Below, piece after piece: positions 54,101 through 64,000 of a stretch of DNA of 64,000 nt. The first letter of the stretch is position 1. Each line of letters begins with the position of its first letter. Both the position numbers and the translations under genes were made by a program. Under the pieces are notes generated by a model. The model searched no databases, was not told where the DNA came from, and was given only the letters and a program-made list of their open reading frames with translations. Origin of the DNA: Coriolopsis trogii (taxonomy: Eukaryota; Basidiomycota; Agaricomycetes; Polyporales; Polyporaceae); contig JAHYIO010000001.1 of the NCBI GenBank assembly GCA_020543525.1, positions 1,984,001 through 2,048,000 on the forward strand, given 5' to 3'.

Positions 54101-54651
54101 CCATAGGACGAGAAGAAGGATGGTGATGTTGAGATGAAGGGCGCAGAAGCGTCAACATCACGCCATGGTGACGTTTCCCCTATCTCGCTAGCAGAGGGCG
54201 CACCCAAGGGACGCAAAGGGGAGCCGTCGTCGGAGAAGCTTTCGAACTTCTCTCGAGTCACTCCGGCGCAATTGGCCTACATCACCTTCCCGTCGGATGG
54301 CCGGTACCAGCCAGTTCGCGTCGTCTCTACACGCCCACCCACGAAGTCTACGAAGCCCACCCCGCTTGCTCTCGCTACAGAGCGTTCTGCAGGTGGTGGC
54401 GGCATCTTGATCATGACAGACACTCGTCCGCATGAAGACGCTGAGTACATCGAGTACGAGACGCAAGCGGTGCCACCACCTGCGGTAGCACCAGCTGTGC
54501 AGACTCAGTCCTCGAACCGTCACATCGCGTTGGACGAGAATGCGCCTGAAGCTGACCCACCAGCGTCGTTCGAAGTGAGTATTGGTATTCTATTGTGTGA
54601 TAATGTGCTGACTATGGTTGTCTGTAGTATCCCTTTGGCCATGATACGTAG
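51177..54651 (+). CDS. RPN2: 26S proteasome regulatory subunit Rpn2 (PSMD1)
   Basis: Ten exons: 51177-51322, 51376-51563, 51624-51751, 51810-52187, 52239-53036, 53093-53368, 53422-53811, 53871-54050, 54107-54574 and 54628-54651, giving 991 residues, the usual length. It starts [19 protein letters not shown] and carries the PC (proteasome/cyclosome) repeats, seen as [74 protein letters not shown] and [14 protein letters not shown]. Rpn2 is a large base subunit that binds Rpn1 and the ubiquitin receptor Rpn13. The disordered Lys/Glu-rich region after about 800 is typical. The last exon codes only seven residues (YPFGHDT), the position where Rpn13 docks in yeast and human. Confidence 0.95.
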
Positions 54652-54882
54652 AAGCAAAAGTATATCGTGTATCCTTACGTTGGACTTTATTCAATTCTCT
54701 TGCAGTCGTCACGAGAGTGTGCTTCTCTGGTCAATTCGTAAATGGTGAGTATGGTGGCAGCTGCGATTGGACTGACAGATGCAGCGTCAGCAGACCGAAA
54801 ATAGAGCAGGACAGCTTATAGTTCACATGGACGTGAGGACGATAACTGGTCCCTCTCGTTCCCTTACCCCTCACAGCATACC

Positions 54883-55963
54883 ATGTCCTTCGAGCGTATC
54901 CGTGTCGCTGTACTCGACGACTATCAAGGCGTTGCATTCAAGCTCGCGGACTGGTCTAGCATCCAACATCGTGTTGTCGTTGACTCGTATCCGGACACCA
55001 CCGCAGACGAAGATGTCCTAGCCACGAGGCTCGAGCCTTATCCCATCATATGCGCGATGAGGGAGCGGACGAAGTTCGGGTCATCTCTCCTCGCACGTCT
55101 TCCTAATCTACGGTTCATCGCGTCGACTGGTCCACAAAATGCGGCGATCGACATCGCTTACGCGAAAGCGAGAGGCATTGTCGTCTCTAACACGGAGCGC
55201 AAGGGGACCATGACTCTTGAGCATGTTTGGGCCCTCATTCTCGCTACGGTACGGCACATCGCGATCGAGGACGCGAGGGTGAAAGCAAGCGCCGTGCCTT
55301 GGCAAGCCACAATACCAATGGGGCTCTCTACGAGAACGCTCGGACTGGTGGGAGTAGGGAGACTGGGTGCATCAGTGGCAAAAGTCCGTGTTATCGTTTT
55401 TCTCATCGTGTAGCGCTTTGTGACACCGCCCTTCAGATTGCGAAGGCTTTTGGAATGAAGGTCATAGGATGGTCTCCGAATCTGACACTCGAGCGCGCTG
55501 CAGATGCGGGCGTGACATTCGTGTCCTCAAAAGAGGAACTGTTCAAACGCAGCGACATCGTGTCTGTGCACATGATGTTGTCTGAGCGGACATTCCATAT
55601 GATCAGCGCCGCCGATCTCGCTCTCATGAAGCCAACCGCGTTTTTTGTCAACACCTCCCGAGGCCCTCTCGTAGACGAACGAGCCCTCATAGACGTGTTG
55701 CAGGCCAAGCGCATTGCCGGAGCCGGACTGGATGTCTTCGACGTGGAGCCACTGCCGTTAAATCATCCCCTCAGGAAACTGGACAATGTGACGCTGAGCC
55801 CTCATATGGGCTATGTCAGCGACACAAACTTTGAGGTGTGTTTCGCGTTCCGGCCTTGTGTGGCAATCGCTGATCGTGCTGTCGGCCACAGCTGTTCTGG
55901 AGCCAGACAGTCGAGAATATCGCAGCCTTTTTGGACGGACATCCGACGCGCGTTGCGGGGTGA
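54883..55963 (+). CDS. D-isomer-specific 2-hydroxyacid dehydrogenase
   Basis: Three exons, 54883-55383, 55437-55835 and 55892-55963, give 323 residues. The NAD-binding GLVGVGRLGASVAK motif is followed by DIVSVHMMLSERT, FFVNTSRGPLVDE with the substrate-binding Arg, GAGLDVFDVEPLP with the catalytic Glu, and LSPHMGY with the catalytic His. The enzyme reduces 2-oxo acids to D-2-hydroxy acids or the reverse, with NAD(P). The substrate is not evident; the N-terminal half is unlike serine-pathway phosphoglycerate dehydrogenase, and no C-terminal regulatory domain is present. It follows RPN2 on the same strand by 231 bp. Confidence 0.9.
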
Positions 55964-56285
55964 AGGGTTTGATGGGTAATAGCGTGACAGGCTGTACATG
56001 CGACTGTAGTCTGAAGGAAGAAGTTTTCTATCCTTGCTGCGTTCTACGTTTGTCTGGGCGTGTAGGTTAGACAGATTTGTTCAGGATGTGAAGATTGCAA
56101 ACACAAAAGTGTGTAGTAAGATTTCAGGAAGCAAGCCTATAATTCGCGAGTCTTCGAGTCAAAGACGCGTGACTGTGACGGCAGCACGGGCCGTCACAAT
56201 CGTTGTGGACGGCTTGATTTGGGTGCTCTTTGCGCGTCGAGGTCTTCTTCCGCATAAGCCATCTCTACCTCTTACCACAACCATC
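55964..56285. other. Intergenic region, tandem genes
   Basis: A 322-bp gap between the dehydrogenase and importin alpha. Nothing recognised. Confidence 0.6.
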
Positions 56286-58174
56286 ATGGAATCTCGTGGA
56301 GCAAACCGTAGAAACGGTACGTGCTCCCGCCACTGTTGACGCGTCTTGGTAGCGATACTGTATGCGATCTGAGCTAATTCCCGCGCATCTAACGTACAGA
56401 GTACAAGAACAAGGGCGGGTTGAAGCAGGACGAGCTTCGGCGCCGCCGTGAGGAGCAGCAAGTCGAGATTCGCCGACAAAAGAGGGAGGAAAACATCTCC
56501 AAGAGGCGCAACTTCCTCCCCAGCGCAGGCCCTGACTCCGACGATGAGAGTGGTGTGGGTAGTTGGGAGAGTCCGGTGCGTCTTATCACGCAAGTACATC
56601 ATGCCACTGGTGCTCATTGGGACCATCAGCTCGCGGACGACATGATCAATGGCGTGTTCTCCGATGACCCCGATCGTCAGCTGGACGCGACGACCAAGTT
56701 CCGCAAATTGCTCTCAAAAGAAAAGAACCCTCCCATTGAACGCGTGATTGAATGCGGCGTCGTGCCCCGTTTCGTCGAGTTCCTGCGAGGCGACAATGCT
56801 ATGCTTCAGGTACGCGTATCGTTGGAATACATATATCGTTGTGCGTACTCTAACGCCACTTCCCTCAGTTCGAGGCCGCTTGGGCTTTGACCAACATTGC
56901 CTCCGGCACGGCCGAGCACACCCAGGTTGTCATCAACGCTCAGGCTGTTCCCGAATTTATCAAGCTCCTGTCCTCTCCTGTCCCCGATGTTCGCGAGCAG
57001 GCAGTGTGGGCGTTGGGCAACATCGCTGGGGACAGTCCTCAGTGCCGTGATTACGTCCTCCAGCAGGGCGCTCTGCGGCCATTGTTGAACCTCCTCAGTG
57101 AGAACAACAAATTGAGCATGCTTCGCAACGCCACCTGGACGCTCAGCAACTTTTGCCGAGGCAAGTCTCCGCAACCCGACTGGGATCTGGTGCGTACATA
57201 CCCAAACCACCTCCTGAGCTGCATTATCCTAATTCCTTCATCAGATATCTCCTGCTCTGCCCGTTCTGACGAAGCTGATATACTCTCTTGACGATGAGAT
57301 CCTCATCGACGCTTGCTGGGCGATCTCATACCTTTCCGATGGTTCGAACGATAAGATCCAGGCCGTGATTGAGTCTGGCGTGTGCAGGCGTCTTGTCGAC
57401 CTCCTCATGCACCCATCGACGTCTGTTCAAACTCCGGCTCTCCGTTCGGTCGGCAACATCGTCACTGGTGACGACCTGCAGACGCAGGTTGTCATTACCT
57501 CCGGCGCCCTCCCGGCTCTCCTTGCTTTGCTCTCGTCGCCCAAGGACGGCATCCGGAAGGAGGCTTGCTGGACGATCTCGAACATTACAGCGGGTTCGCC
57601 CCTGCAGATCCAGGCTGTCATTGATGCGAATATCATCCCGCCTCTTATCAACATCCTCCAGAACGCTGACTTCAAGACAAAGAAGGAGGCTTGCTGGGCG
57701 ATCTCGAACGCTACGTCTGGTGGTCTGCAGGAGCCGTCGCAGATCCGATACCTTGTCTCGCAGGGCTGCATCAAGCCCCTGTGCGACCTCCTCCAGATGA
57801 TGGACAACAAGATCATTCAAGTCGCACTCGATGGTCTCGACAACATCCTGAAAGTCGGCGAGATGGACAAGGAGGCGCAGGGTCCTGGAGGCGTCAACCA
57901 ATACGCCCTCTTTGTCGAAGAGGCGGGTGGTATGGTCACCATCCACAACCTCCAGCAACACGACAACTTGGAGATCTACAAGAAGGCCTTCAACATCATG
58001 GACAAGTACTTCCCCGACGACGAAGAGGGTGAGCCAACCGTCGACCCGACAGGATCCTTCCAGGTATGTCTTTCGTCACAACGTCAAAATTTGCCTCTTT
58101 ATTGACCCTTCTTTCTCTAGTTCAACCCAGAAAGCGCTGCACCACCCCCTGGTGGTTTCAGTTTCGGGCAGTGA
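56286..58174 (+). CDS. SRP1: Importin subunit alpha (karyopherin alpha)
   Basis: Six exons, 56286-56316, 56400-56575, 56630-56809, 56869-57189, 57245-58063 and 58121-58174, give 526 residues. The basic importin-beta-binding region at about 15-50 has [18 protein letters not shown] and NISKRRNF. Ten armadillo repeats follow, with the nuclear-signal-binding Trp/Asn ladder visible as [54 protein letters not shown] and [13 protein letters not shown]. The C-terminus includes a short acidic stretch and the exportin (Cse1)-binding region. The protein bridges classical nuclear localisation signals to importin beta. It is the conserved single fungal type. Confidence 0.96.
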
Positions 58175-58676
58175 AGGTTGTATTGTCGGTAGTTTCAGTC
58201 TCGATCGTCGCCAGTGTTTTCTTTTGTCTATCCCACCATCCATTCCACATCGTGTAGTCTTGCAGCCCCATACAGAATATCAATTGCGACGCGTTCTTCC
58301 TCTCCAGCATGGTTTTTCCTTGTCGTTGGCTTGACTGGCTTCTGGATACCATGCGTCGGGTTCGCATAATCCAGGACGACGAACTTTACGTGTATATTTT
58401 TTCATGATGACGAGCGTATGTATCATGTCGTAGAAGACAACGAGTTGCCACCCTCATGTACACGAGATGCTGTAGTAGTAAACACGGGTTGAGCAGAATA
58501 TGAGTCGCTTTGCTGTGTATACAGCTGCATAGACATTACGCGGAATCAAAAGGCTTGCGACGTATACTCGAATTAACATTGGTCTGCACGTTCGGTCCGT
58601 TTCGCCGTGGAGACTCTGACGCGCGTTATAAGTCAACAAGGAAGGTTAACAGTGGTTCACTGCGAACCAGCACGAC
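58175..58676. other. Intergenic region, tandem genes
   Basis: A 502-bp gap between importin alpha and LSM5. Short frames only; nothing recognised. Confidence 0.6.
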
Positions 58677-59160
58677 ATGGCATCTCAGATTCTTCCACTC
58701 GGTACGTGGCCGACAGTGCATGGGTGGTGGAGATCTTCATACACATTCATAGTGCAGAGCTCATCGACAGGTGCATTGGCTCTCGCATATGGGTCATCAT
58801 GAAGAACGAGAGAGAATTTACAGGCAATCTCCTTGGGTTCGATGACTTCGTCAGTAAGTCGACATCTACATGCGTGTCGTCGTGTGCTATGAGCCTGACT
58901 TTGCGATTGCTTATCACGAAAGACATGGTGTTAGAAGACGTGACCGAATAGTGAGTTCACCCTGCCCATAGACACGTATGTAGTCTCACCGTCTCATTTC
59001 TAGCGAAACTACGCCTCAAGGGCGGAAAAAGACGAAGCTCAATCAAACACTACTCAACGGCAATAACATCTGCATGGTATGTGTTCATGGTATCGATACA
59101 TACTTCATCGCTGAGTCGTTGTAGTTGATTCCGGGCAGCTCTGGTCCTGAGGATGTATAA
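58677..59160 (+). CDS. LSM5: U6 snRNA-associated Sm-like protein LSm5
   Basis: Five exons, 58677-58701, 58758-58853, 58923-58950, 59004-59076 and 59125-59160, give 85 residues. The start [17 protein letters not shown], then [20 protein letters not shown] (Sm1) and [13 protein letters not shown] (Sm2), are diagnostic of LSm5. It is one of seven subunits of the LSm2-8 ring on U6 snRNA in the nucleus and of the LSm1-7 ring in cytoplasmic mRNA decay. The tail is short (SSGPEDV). All conserved RNA-binding residues are present. Confidence 0.95.
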
Positions 59161-59608
59161 ACCTCCCTGCCCAATCTTTGCTCGGAATTTCTGTGCATTG
59201 GGTAAGGTAACTGCATACAGCACAGTGTATAGATATAATATCTTACATCGCCCAAGATACGGGCTGTGACTGAAGCACGGTCAAGACTACACATGTTAGT
59301 TGGGAGCCGCACACTGAACCCAGTGCTGCAGGACGTAACAGTTCGTGTATGGCTCGTGCGTGGCTGTTGCCCAGTGCCTCTCTTTCTTGCGCTCGTACCC
59401 TAGAAGCCACCTACATCAATATGAAGTGTGTACGGTCCCCGATCTTTGTTTCACGATTCCCGAGTACTTGGCTAGGCAATCCCAAATGCGAGGAAGTAGC
59501 TCTGCAGCGGACCGGCTCTCCCGGGGAAATGTGTGCATGGGCGTCTATCTGACTACACGCTACAGCGCGAGCTGGTCGGCAAAGCTACATCTCGTCCACT
59601 CATCCACT
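59161..59608. other. Intergenic region, tandem genes
   Basis: A 448-bp gap between LSM5 and the bS16m gene. No coding or RNA feature recognised. Confidence 0.6.
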
Positions 59609-59980
59609 ATGGCTGTCAGGCTCCGGATGGCCGTTCATGGCGTCCGAAACCATCGCATATTCCATATAGTTGCCGTCAATCAGAGGCAGCGCCGGAACGC
59701 GAAGCCCATCGAACTCCTCGGCGTGTACAACCCGCACCTCAAGCCTGACGAGAACACGAAGACCATTCAATGGAGCGTACAGAGGATAAAGTACTGGCTC
59801 AACGTCGGTGCGACTCCGAGCAAAACTGTGACGAAGCTCCTTCAGATGGTATGTGGTTATCGAGAGATGCATACGCGAAGCATGTACTTATGACAACGAC
59901 AGGGTGGCATTCTCCCAGCCTCATCCCCAGCTACCACGATAGAGACCCCCACACCCACACCCACACCAGCTTCTGCATAG
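59609..59980 (+). CDS. MRPS16: Mitochondrial small-subunit ribosomal protein bS16m
   Basis: Two exons, 59609-59848 and 59903-59980, give 105 residues. The start MAVRLRMAVHG and VRNHRIFHIVAVNQRQRRNA, ELLGVYNPH and VQRIKYWLNVGATPSKTV are the bacterial-type S16 fold, which is found in mitoribosomes but not in cytosolic ribosomes. No long presequence is visible, as is common for this protein. The C-terminus is a short Pro-Thr repeat (PTPTPTP) encoded by CCCACA repeats at about 59948-59966. Confidence 0.93.
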
Positions 59981-60137
59981 CAGACGCTATTGCGTCAAAA
60001 CCGACATAGAACGCGATGCAGTGCAATCTCAGTCACTACCAGTCCCCAATGCCCGCTGATCCCCACGCTACGACGGTATGAAGAACAGCGGAGGCACACA
60101 GAAATGAGGGCAGCTTCGAGGAGGGATGGACGGTACA

Positions 60138-61039
60138 CTATGTTTCCGACAGCAGGTTTACAATGTCAGTATGTCCTGCGACTTCTGCCAGCTCCTTCGC
60201 CGTGAACTCGTCCGGGTCCTGTTTTTTGGTCGGCTTCAACATCACTCATCGCAAAAACTGTGCATCATACCTTGATCCCCGCATCCGCCCCTCGACCAAG
60301 AAGTACTTTGACAACGTCGAGGTGGCCCCTGTCGGCTGCCAGGTGCAGCGGAGTGTATCCCTGCGCCCTCATCTCATGAGCAGAGGGGCGTGTGCCAGAA
60401 ATCGTACTCACATTCTCGTCCGTTGCGTTGACGTCGACCCGAGGGTTTTGTTCCAAGTATGACAGCAAGTTCGGCACGTCACCAGCAATCGCCAGGTTGC
60501 TGAGCACGTTCAAGTTTTCCCCGTCCTCCATCGTCACCGTGCTCACATACCGTCCCATCGCGCTCCCGTCTTCTCTCGTTCTCTTCGGAGCCGTGTTCGA
60601 GTCCCAGATGGTGTCCTCCCCGTCTTCATCTTTGCGAACTTCTGGGACTGGTATAGCATTGGTTTGGTTTTTTTGTCCCTCGATCCAACCCAAACTTCGA
60701 GCGATCTCCAGATACCGTGCTTCCGCGTCCGCTGGACGGCCCTGGTACGTCTTCCCGGCTGTTTGCCATGCCTCCCATTTGGCTTTTCCGGCAAAGTCGA
60801 AAAGCGACGGCTTAGGAGTGTTTGGCGATGGTGATACAGTCAGGTACTTGAAGATGGCGTAAAGCTACACTGAGGCCAAACAGCAAATGGAACTGTTAGG
60901 CATGAACTGCGCAGGATGAGGCAGATGAGCTCAGAACCTCTAGTTTCGTGGAGTTCGAAACGGAACTCAAGGACGATGCATTGGACAGATATGAGGCAGC
61001 CTCTCGGAAAGCATCAGATGGATTATAGGTGGTGGTCAT
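60138..61039 (-). CDS. Acyl-CoA-binding protein with ankyrin repeats (ACBD6-like)
   Basis: Four exons, 61039-60938, 60864-60412, 60360-60271 and 60218-60138, give 241 residues. The acyl-CoA-binding domain occupies about 5-100, with FREAASYLS, LELYAIFKYLTVS, SLFDFAGKAKWEAW and YLEIARSLGW. Two ankyrin repeats follow from about 160, with LNVLSNLAIAGDVPNLLSYL and GYTPLHLAADRGHLDVVKVL, then EFTAKELAEVAGHTDIVNLL. The domain binds long-chain acyl-CoA esters in the cytosol; the ankyrin part likely contacts a protein partner. The domain order matches animal ACBD6. It converges on the bS16m gene with 157 bp between stops. Confidence 0.9.
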
Positions 61040-61172
61040 AGTGGTATAGTACACAGCCAACAGTGCACGTTAATCGAAAGAGTCCCGATGGTTACAATGA
61101 CCGTATCCTTAGTCTATTATGTAAGCTGACAGGAAGGTGTCGCTGCCATACAAGAGGCCACTATAAGCCATT

Positions 61173-62569
61173 CTACGCAAGACCTGCAGACTGCATCACC
61201 TGTAAGGAGACAATTAGCAAGATTGTTCAACAGAGGTACGAGGATTTTACGAACCTTGAGCATTGAGGAACCGATCTTAGCGGGGCTGTCGGTGACCAAG
61301 ACGCCAGCCTTCTCGAGAGCCGCAACCTTGTCCGACGCCGCACCTGGGCAAGGAAGTCAGTGAGCAAGACACAACATCAACGATGTACCGAACATACCTT
61401 TGCCACCGGAAATGATGGCGCCAGCGTGACCCATGCGACGGCCAGGCGGTGCGGTACGTCCAGCAATAAATCCGACGACGGGCTTGGGGTTGGCACGGGT
61501 CTTGTTGTACTTCTCAAGGTACTCTGCGGCTTCCTCCTCCATACTACCACCGATTTCACCGATGAGAACAATACCCTCCGTCCGGGGGTCCTCGAGGAAC
61601 AGTTTTACGACATCGACGTGCTTGGTACCGGGGAACGGGTCGCCGCCAATGCCGACAACGAGCGACTGACCTAGTCCTACTCCAGTCGTCTGTGCGACGG
61701 CCTCGTACGTGAGAGTTCCAGAGCGGGAGACGATGCCTGTGTGAACCTCCTCAGGAATGAAAATTCCGTCACTGGCGAGAGTACTGACCGATGCGCCCCG
61801 GCTTGTGGATAGCCCCAGGTTGAATTCCCATCTTGCAGCCCTCCGGGTTGATGATACCAGGGCAGTTAGGGCCAACGAGACGCGACTTGGACTGACTCTT
61901 GAGAACGTTCATGACCTGTTGCGCAGGAAACCTCGCATACAGATCGCAGCGGCGTTATGCGGTGCGGAGATACTCACCTTCACCTCGTCCTGCTGAGGAA
62001 TACCCTCCGTAATGCATACGATCAGGCCAATCTCGTTCTCAATAGCCTCAATGATAGCGTCCGCTGCGGTGGGTGGTGGCACGTAGAGGACGGTGGCATC
62101 GGGCTGTACTTCCCTGACCGCCTAGATGAACCTCAGCTTATCAAGGCTCTCTTTGAGACAAAAATTATACGTACCTCCTTCACAGAGCCAAAGATGGGGA
62201 GTCCGAGGTGGGTCTGACCCGCCTTCTTCGGGTTGACACCGCCGACCATACGAGTACCATACTCGAGCGCCTCTTTTACATGGAAAGTACCCTGCAAGCG
62301 TGACAAATGATCTGAGCGAGCAATTGAGACAGAACCGTAGACATATACGCACAGTCTTTCCAGTGAGACCCTGGCAGAGGACTTTGGTGTCCTTGTGGAT
62401 AAGGAGGTTGGGGATGGTCAGGTCGTAATTACGGCGAGCCGCAGACTGCGAGAACGCCCGGCGCCCAGCTGATCGGAAGACAGACTTGTTAACGCGTCGT
62501 CGAGAGAGTCGAAGCAGGAGTTCAAGGTTTACCTGCGGACGAGAGGGATTGACCAGCACGACGAAACAT
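61173..62569 (-). CDS. LSC1: Succinate-CoA ligase alpha subunit, mitochondrial
   Basis: Eight exons: 62569-62533, 62468-62353, 62291-62175, 62121-61978, 61915-61789, 61736-61398, 61343-61255 and 61199-61173, giving 331 residues. A basic presequence ([19 protein letters not shown]) precedes the mature start [17 protein letters not shown]. Motifs include [57 protein letters not shown] and the phospho-histidine loop [13 protein letters not shown]. The enzyme makes succinate and ATP/GTP from succinyl-CoA in the TCA cycle, paired with a beta subunit encoded elsewhere. The last exon carries nine codons including the stop (VMQSAGLA). The first intron is placed so that phase and presequence fit. Confidence 0.94.
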
Positions 62570-62816
62570 CGAGGAGGAAAGGACAAGCGAAGGGAGAGGA
62601 AGAAGTTGAGCTGGCTCACCCAAACGCGGTCGGCGCGTCAAGACTGCATCGCTCCCGATTCGGCAGATCATGCACGTGCCTCTTGCCGTATCTACGTTGC
62701 CGGTCCAGCGCCCGCGAATATCACGCAGTCCGTCCATGTCGAAACAAAGCGATACAGTGCGTTGTACCCAAGCCGTATACATACATTGCTTTTCTATCTG
62801 CTCTAGCCTAACCCCT

Positions 62817-64000
62817 TCATCCGTCCATAGGACCAACACGCCTCCGCTCTCGAGCCTTTCGTGAAGCTCGATGAATCGTCCTGATCGCGTACTTGACTTT
62901 GTCGAATTCACCAGATTGAACGGCACTAATGCGGAGACAATCTCAGCTTCGTGAGAGCCCAAGACCAACGAAGACCTTACCTGTTGATTTCCGTAATGAA
63001 AGAAGACTTGACCGCGTCAGGAACCGTGGCAGAAGGAAGCTGCTGTACGACTGGTGGGAGCCAGGCGAGCAGCTGGTTCGGCCAGATTCCAGACAAGACT
63101 CGGAAGATCGTGACCACCATAGGAATAGACTCTTCCGGGAAATCGCCCACGAGGCCGGAAAGGAGGTAGCCAGTGAGCTCCTGACCTTCTCGCTCAACAA
63201 CTGGTCGTATGGACGCAGCATATATAGGGAAACTAGGAGGTGGCGGCTGGGTAGATGGCGGCGAGAGGCAGTCATGAGTGAGTACAGTGCGGAGGAGATC
63301 GAGGGCTGCGAAAACAATGTCAGAGTGCACAAGGGAGAGTCCAGCCATGGACACGCGGAACGCAATCGCGAAAGCAGGGGAGGGGAAGAAGACATCTGGA
63401 GCGAACTCGACCATCTGCAGAAGCATCTGCAGGTAGTCTTCCATGACTGCAAGATGAAAACTCAGTGCGCCGTCCTACAGGCAATATATGATCTACTCAC
63501 TGTCAGGGATCATTTGTGGCGCCTTGGTCTGCAGGATGGAAACCAGTTTGTTCGACGACCGCTCGTAAAGGTCCTTGTAAGACGCGCGTATTGTTGGATC
63601 CTCCTCATGCCCGAACCGACCGATGATCTTGCTCCCCATCCACAGATAGCTCGAGAAACCAGTAGTTTCGAAACATGTCGCCATCCTTGAGACGACCGCG
63701 GGGATGATGGGAAGCGTCGCAGTACCAAAGAAGGTGAGGCCGAGACGGAGCACACGAGTTGTGCGCTCGCATATAGGGTACTCTGACCCATACTTGACTA
63801 TGAATGGTTCAAATACCGCCCACGCTTCCTGATGCGTGTTTTGACAAGCGTCAGGCAGATGTTCGCCGAATGACTGGATGACCCCAAGCATGACCTCCAG
63901 GTTCTCCAGGTCATCTGAAACCGCATCAGCAGTGGGAGGCATCAAGGTAGAAAATGAACTCACGCGTAATGTTGATGAGTTCGTCCTTCGTCGCCGGAGT
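62817..64000 (-). CDS. MTR10: Transportin-3/Mtr10-type importin beta protein, 3' part
   Basis: The gene enters from the right edge. Visible exons are 64000-63964, 63914-63501, 63446-62981 and 62925-62817, about 341 residues of the C-terminal half. It contains HEAT-like helices (VIQSFGEHLPDACQ, MEDYLQMLLQMVEFAPDVFF) and ends FDKVKYAIRTIHRASRKARE and RRRVGPMDG, the conserved Mtr10/TNPO3 C-terminus. The family imports SR-type RNA-binding proteins such as yeast Npl3 into the nucleus. N-terminal Ran-binding repeats lie outside the window. It is tandem with LSC1, whose start codon is 248 bp downstream of this stop. Confidence 0.88.

Noticed and set aside
1..64000. Transposons, terminal repeats, biosynthetic gene clusters or virus-like genes
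   Set aside because: I looked for reverse transcriptase, transposase, PKS/NRPS/terpene synthase, capsid or polymerase motifs on both strands and saw none; nearly all long frames are accounted for by host-type genes.

Overview
The window is ordinary nuclear, gene-dense sequence from a filamentous basidiomycete, most likely an agaricomycete of the polypore type. The evidence is direct. Genes are broken by many 45-95 nt GT-AG introns, exons are often tiny, intergenic gaps are 0.1-1.1 kb, coding GC is high, and the protein set is eukaryotic and fungal (m-AAA protease, ESCRT-III Vps20, Rpn2, importin alpha, Cox13, Sec39, Nip7, LSm5). I rebuilt exon structures by hand from splice sites, reading frame and family conservation. 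Exon sums that keep the frame and give the usual family lengths are the main support for each model. Intron positions are inferred, not confirmed by transcripts.

Layout. 1-5.6 kb: 3' part of an unrecognised Ser/Pro-rich coiled-coil gene (+), then a Sec39-domain gene (-). 5.9-10.9 kb: NIP7 (-) divergent from a urease accessory ureD gene (+), followed by a Dal5-type permease (+) in 16 exons, a possible small nitrogen-use neighbourhood. 11-21.3 kb: AFG3-type m-AAA protease (-), secreted histidine acid phosphatase (-), mitochondrial-type PP2C (+), gamma-glutamyltranspeptidase-like gene (-). 22.1-31.5 kb: Zn2Cys6 transcription factor (+) with a predicted 5-nt exon inside the zinc cluster, VPS20 (+), U-box cyclophilin (-), PPR protein (+), a tiny Mim2-like protein (-). 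31.7-36.6 kb: sugar transporter (+, 19 exons) and mitochondrial-type DEAD-box helicase (+).

37.4-47.5 kb, all +: TM7S3/TM198-like membrane protein with a very long cytosolic tail, an acidic orphan protein, a CSL (CBF1/Su(H)/Lag-1) transcription factor, and a DXD type II membrane glycosyltransferase. 47.8-50.9 kb: ribulose-5-phosphate 3-epimerase (-), a repeat-bearing secreted/GPI-type protein (+), COX13 (-). 51.2-64 kb: RPN2, a D-2-hydroxyacid dehydrogenase, importin alpha, LSM5, mitochondrial bS16 (all +), then an acyl-CoA-binding/ankyrin protein, succinyl-CoA ligase alpha and the 3' part of a transportin-3/Mtr10 gene (all -).

I saw no transposon, CRISPR array, rRNA, convincing tRNA, secondary-metabolite cluster or virus-like region. 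Most genes are single housekeeping genes that happen to be neighbours, and I found no clear new multi-gene system. The most unusual signals are microexons (5, 9, 10, 13, 13, 14 and 15 nt) in accessory genes, one hard-to-splice junction in the transcription factor, the repeat/intron-phase correspondence of the small secreted protein, and a few lineage-restricted proteins of unknown role.
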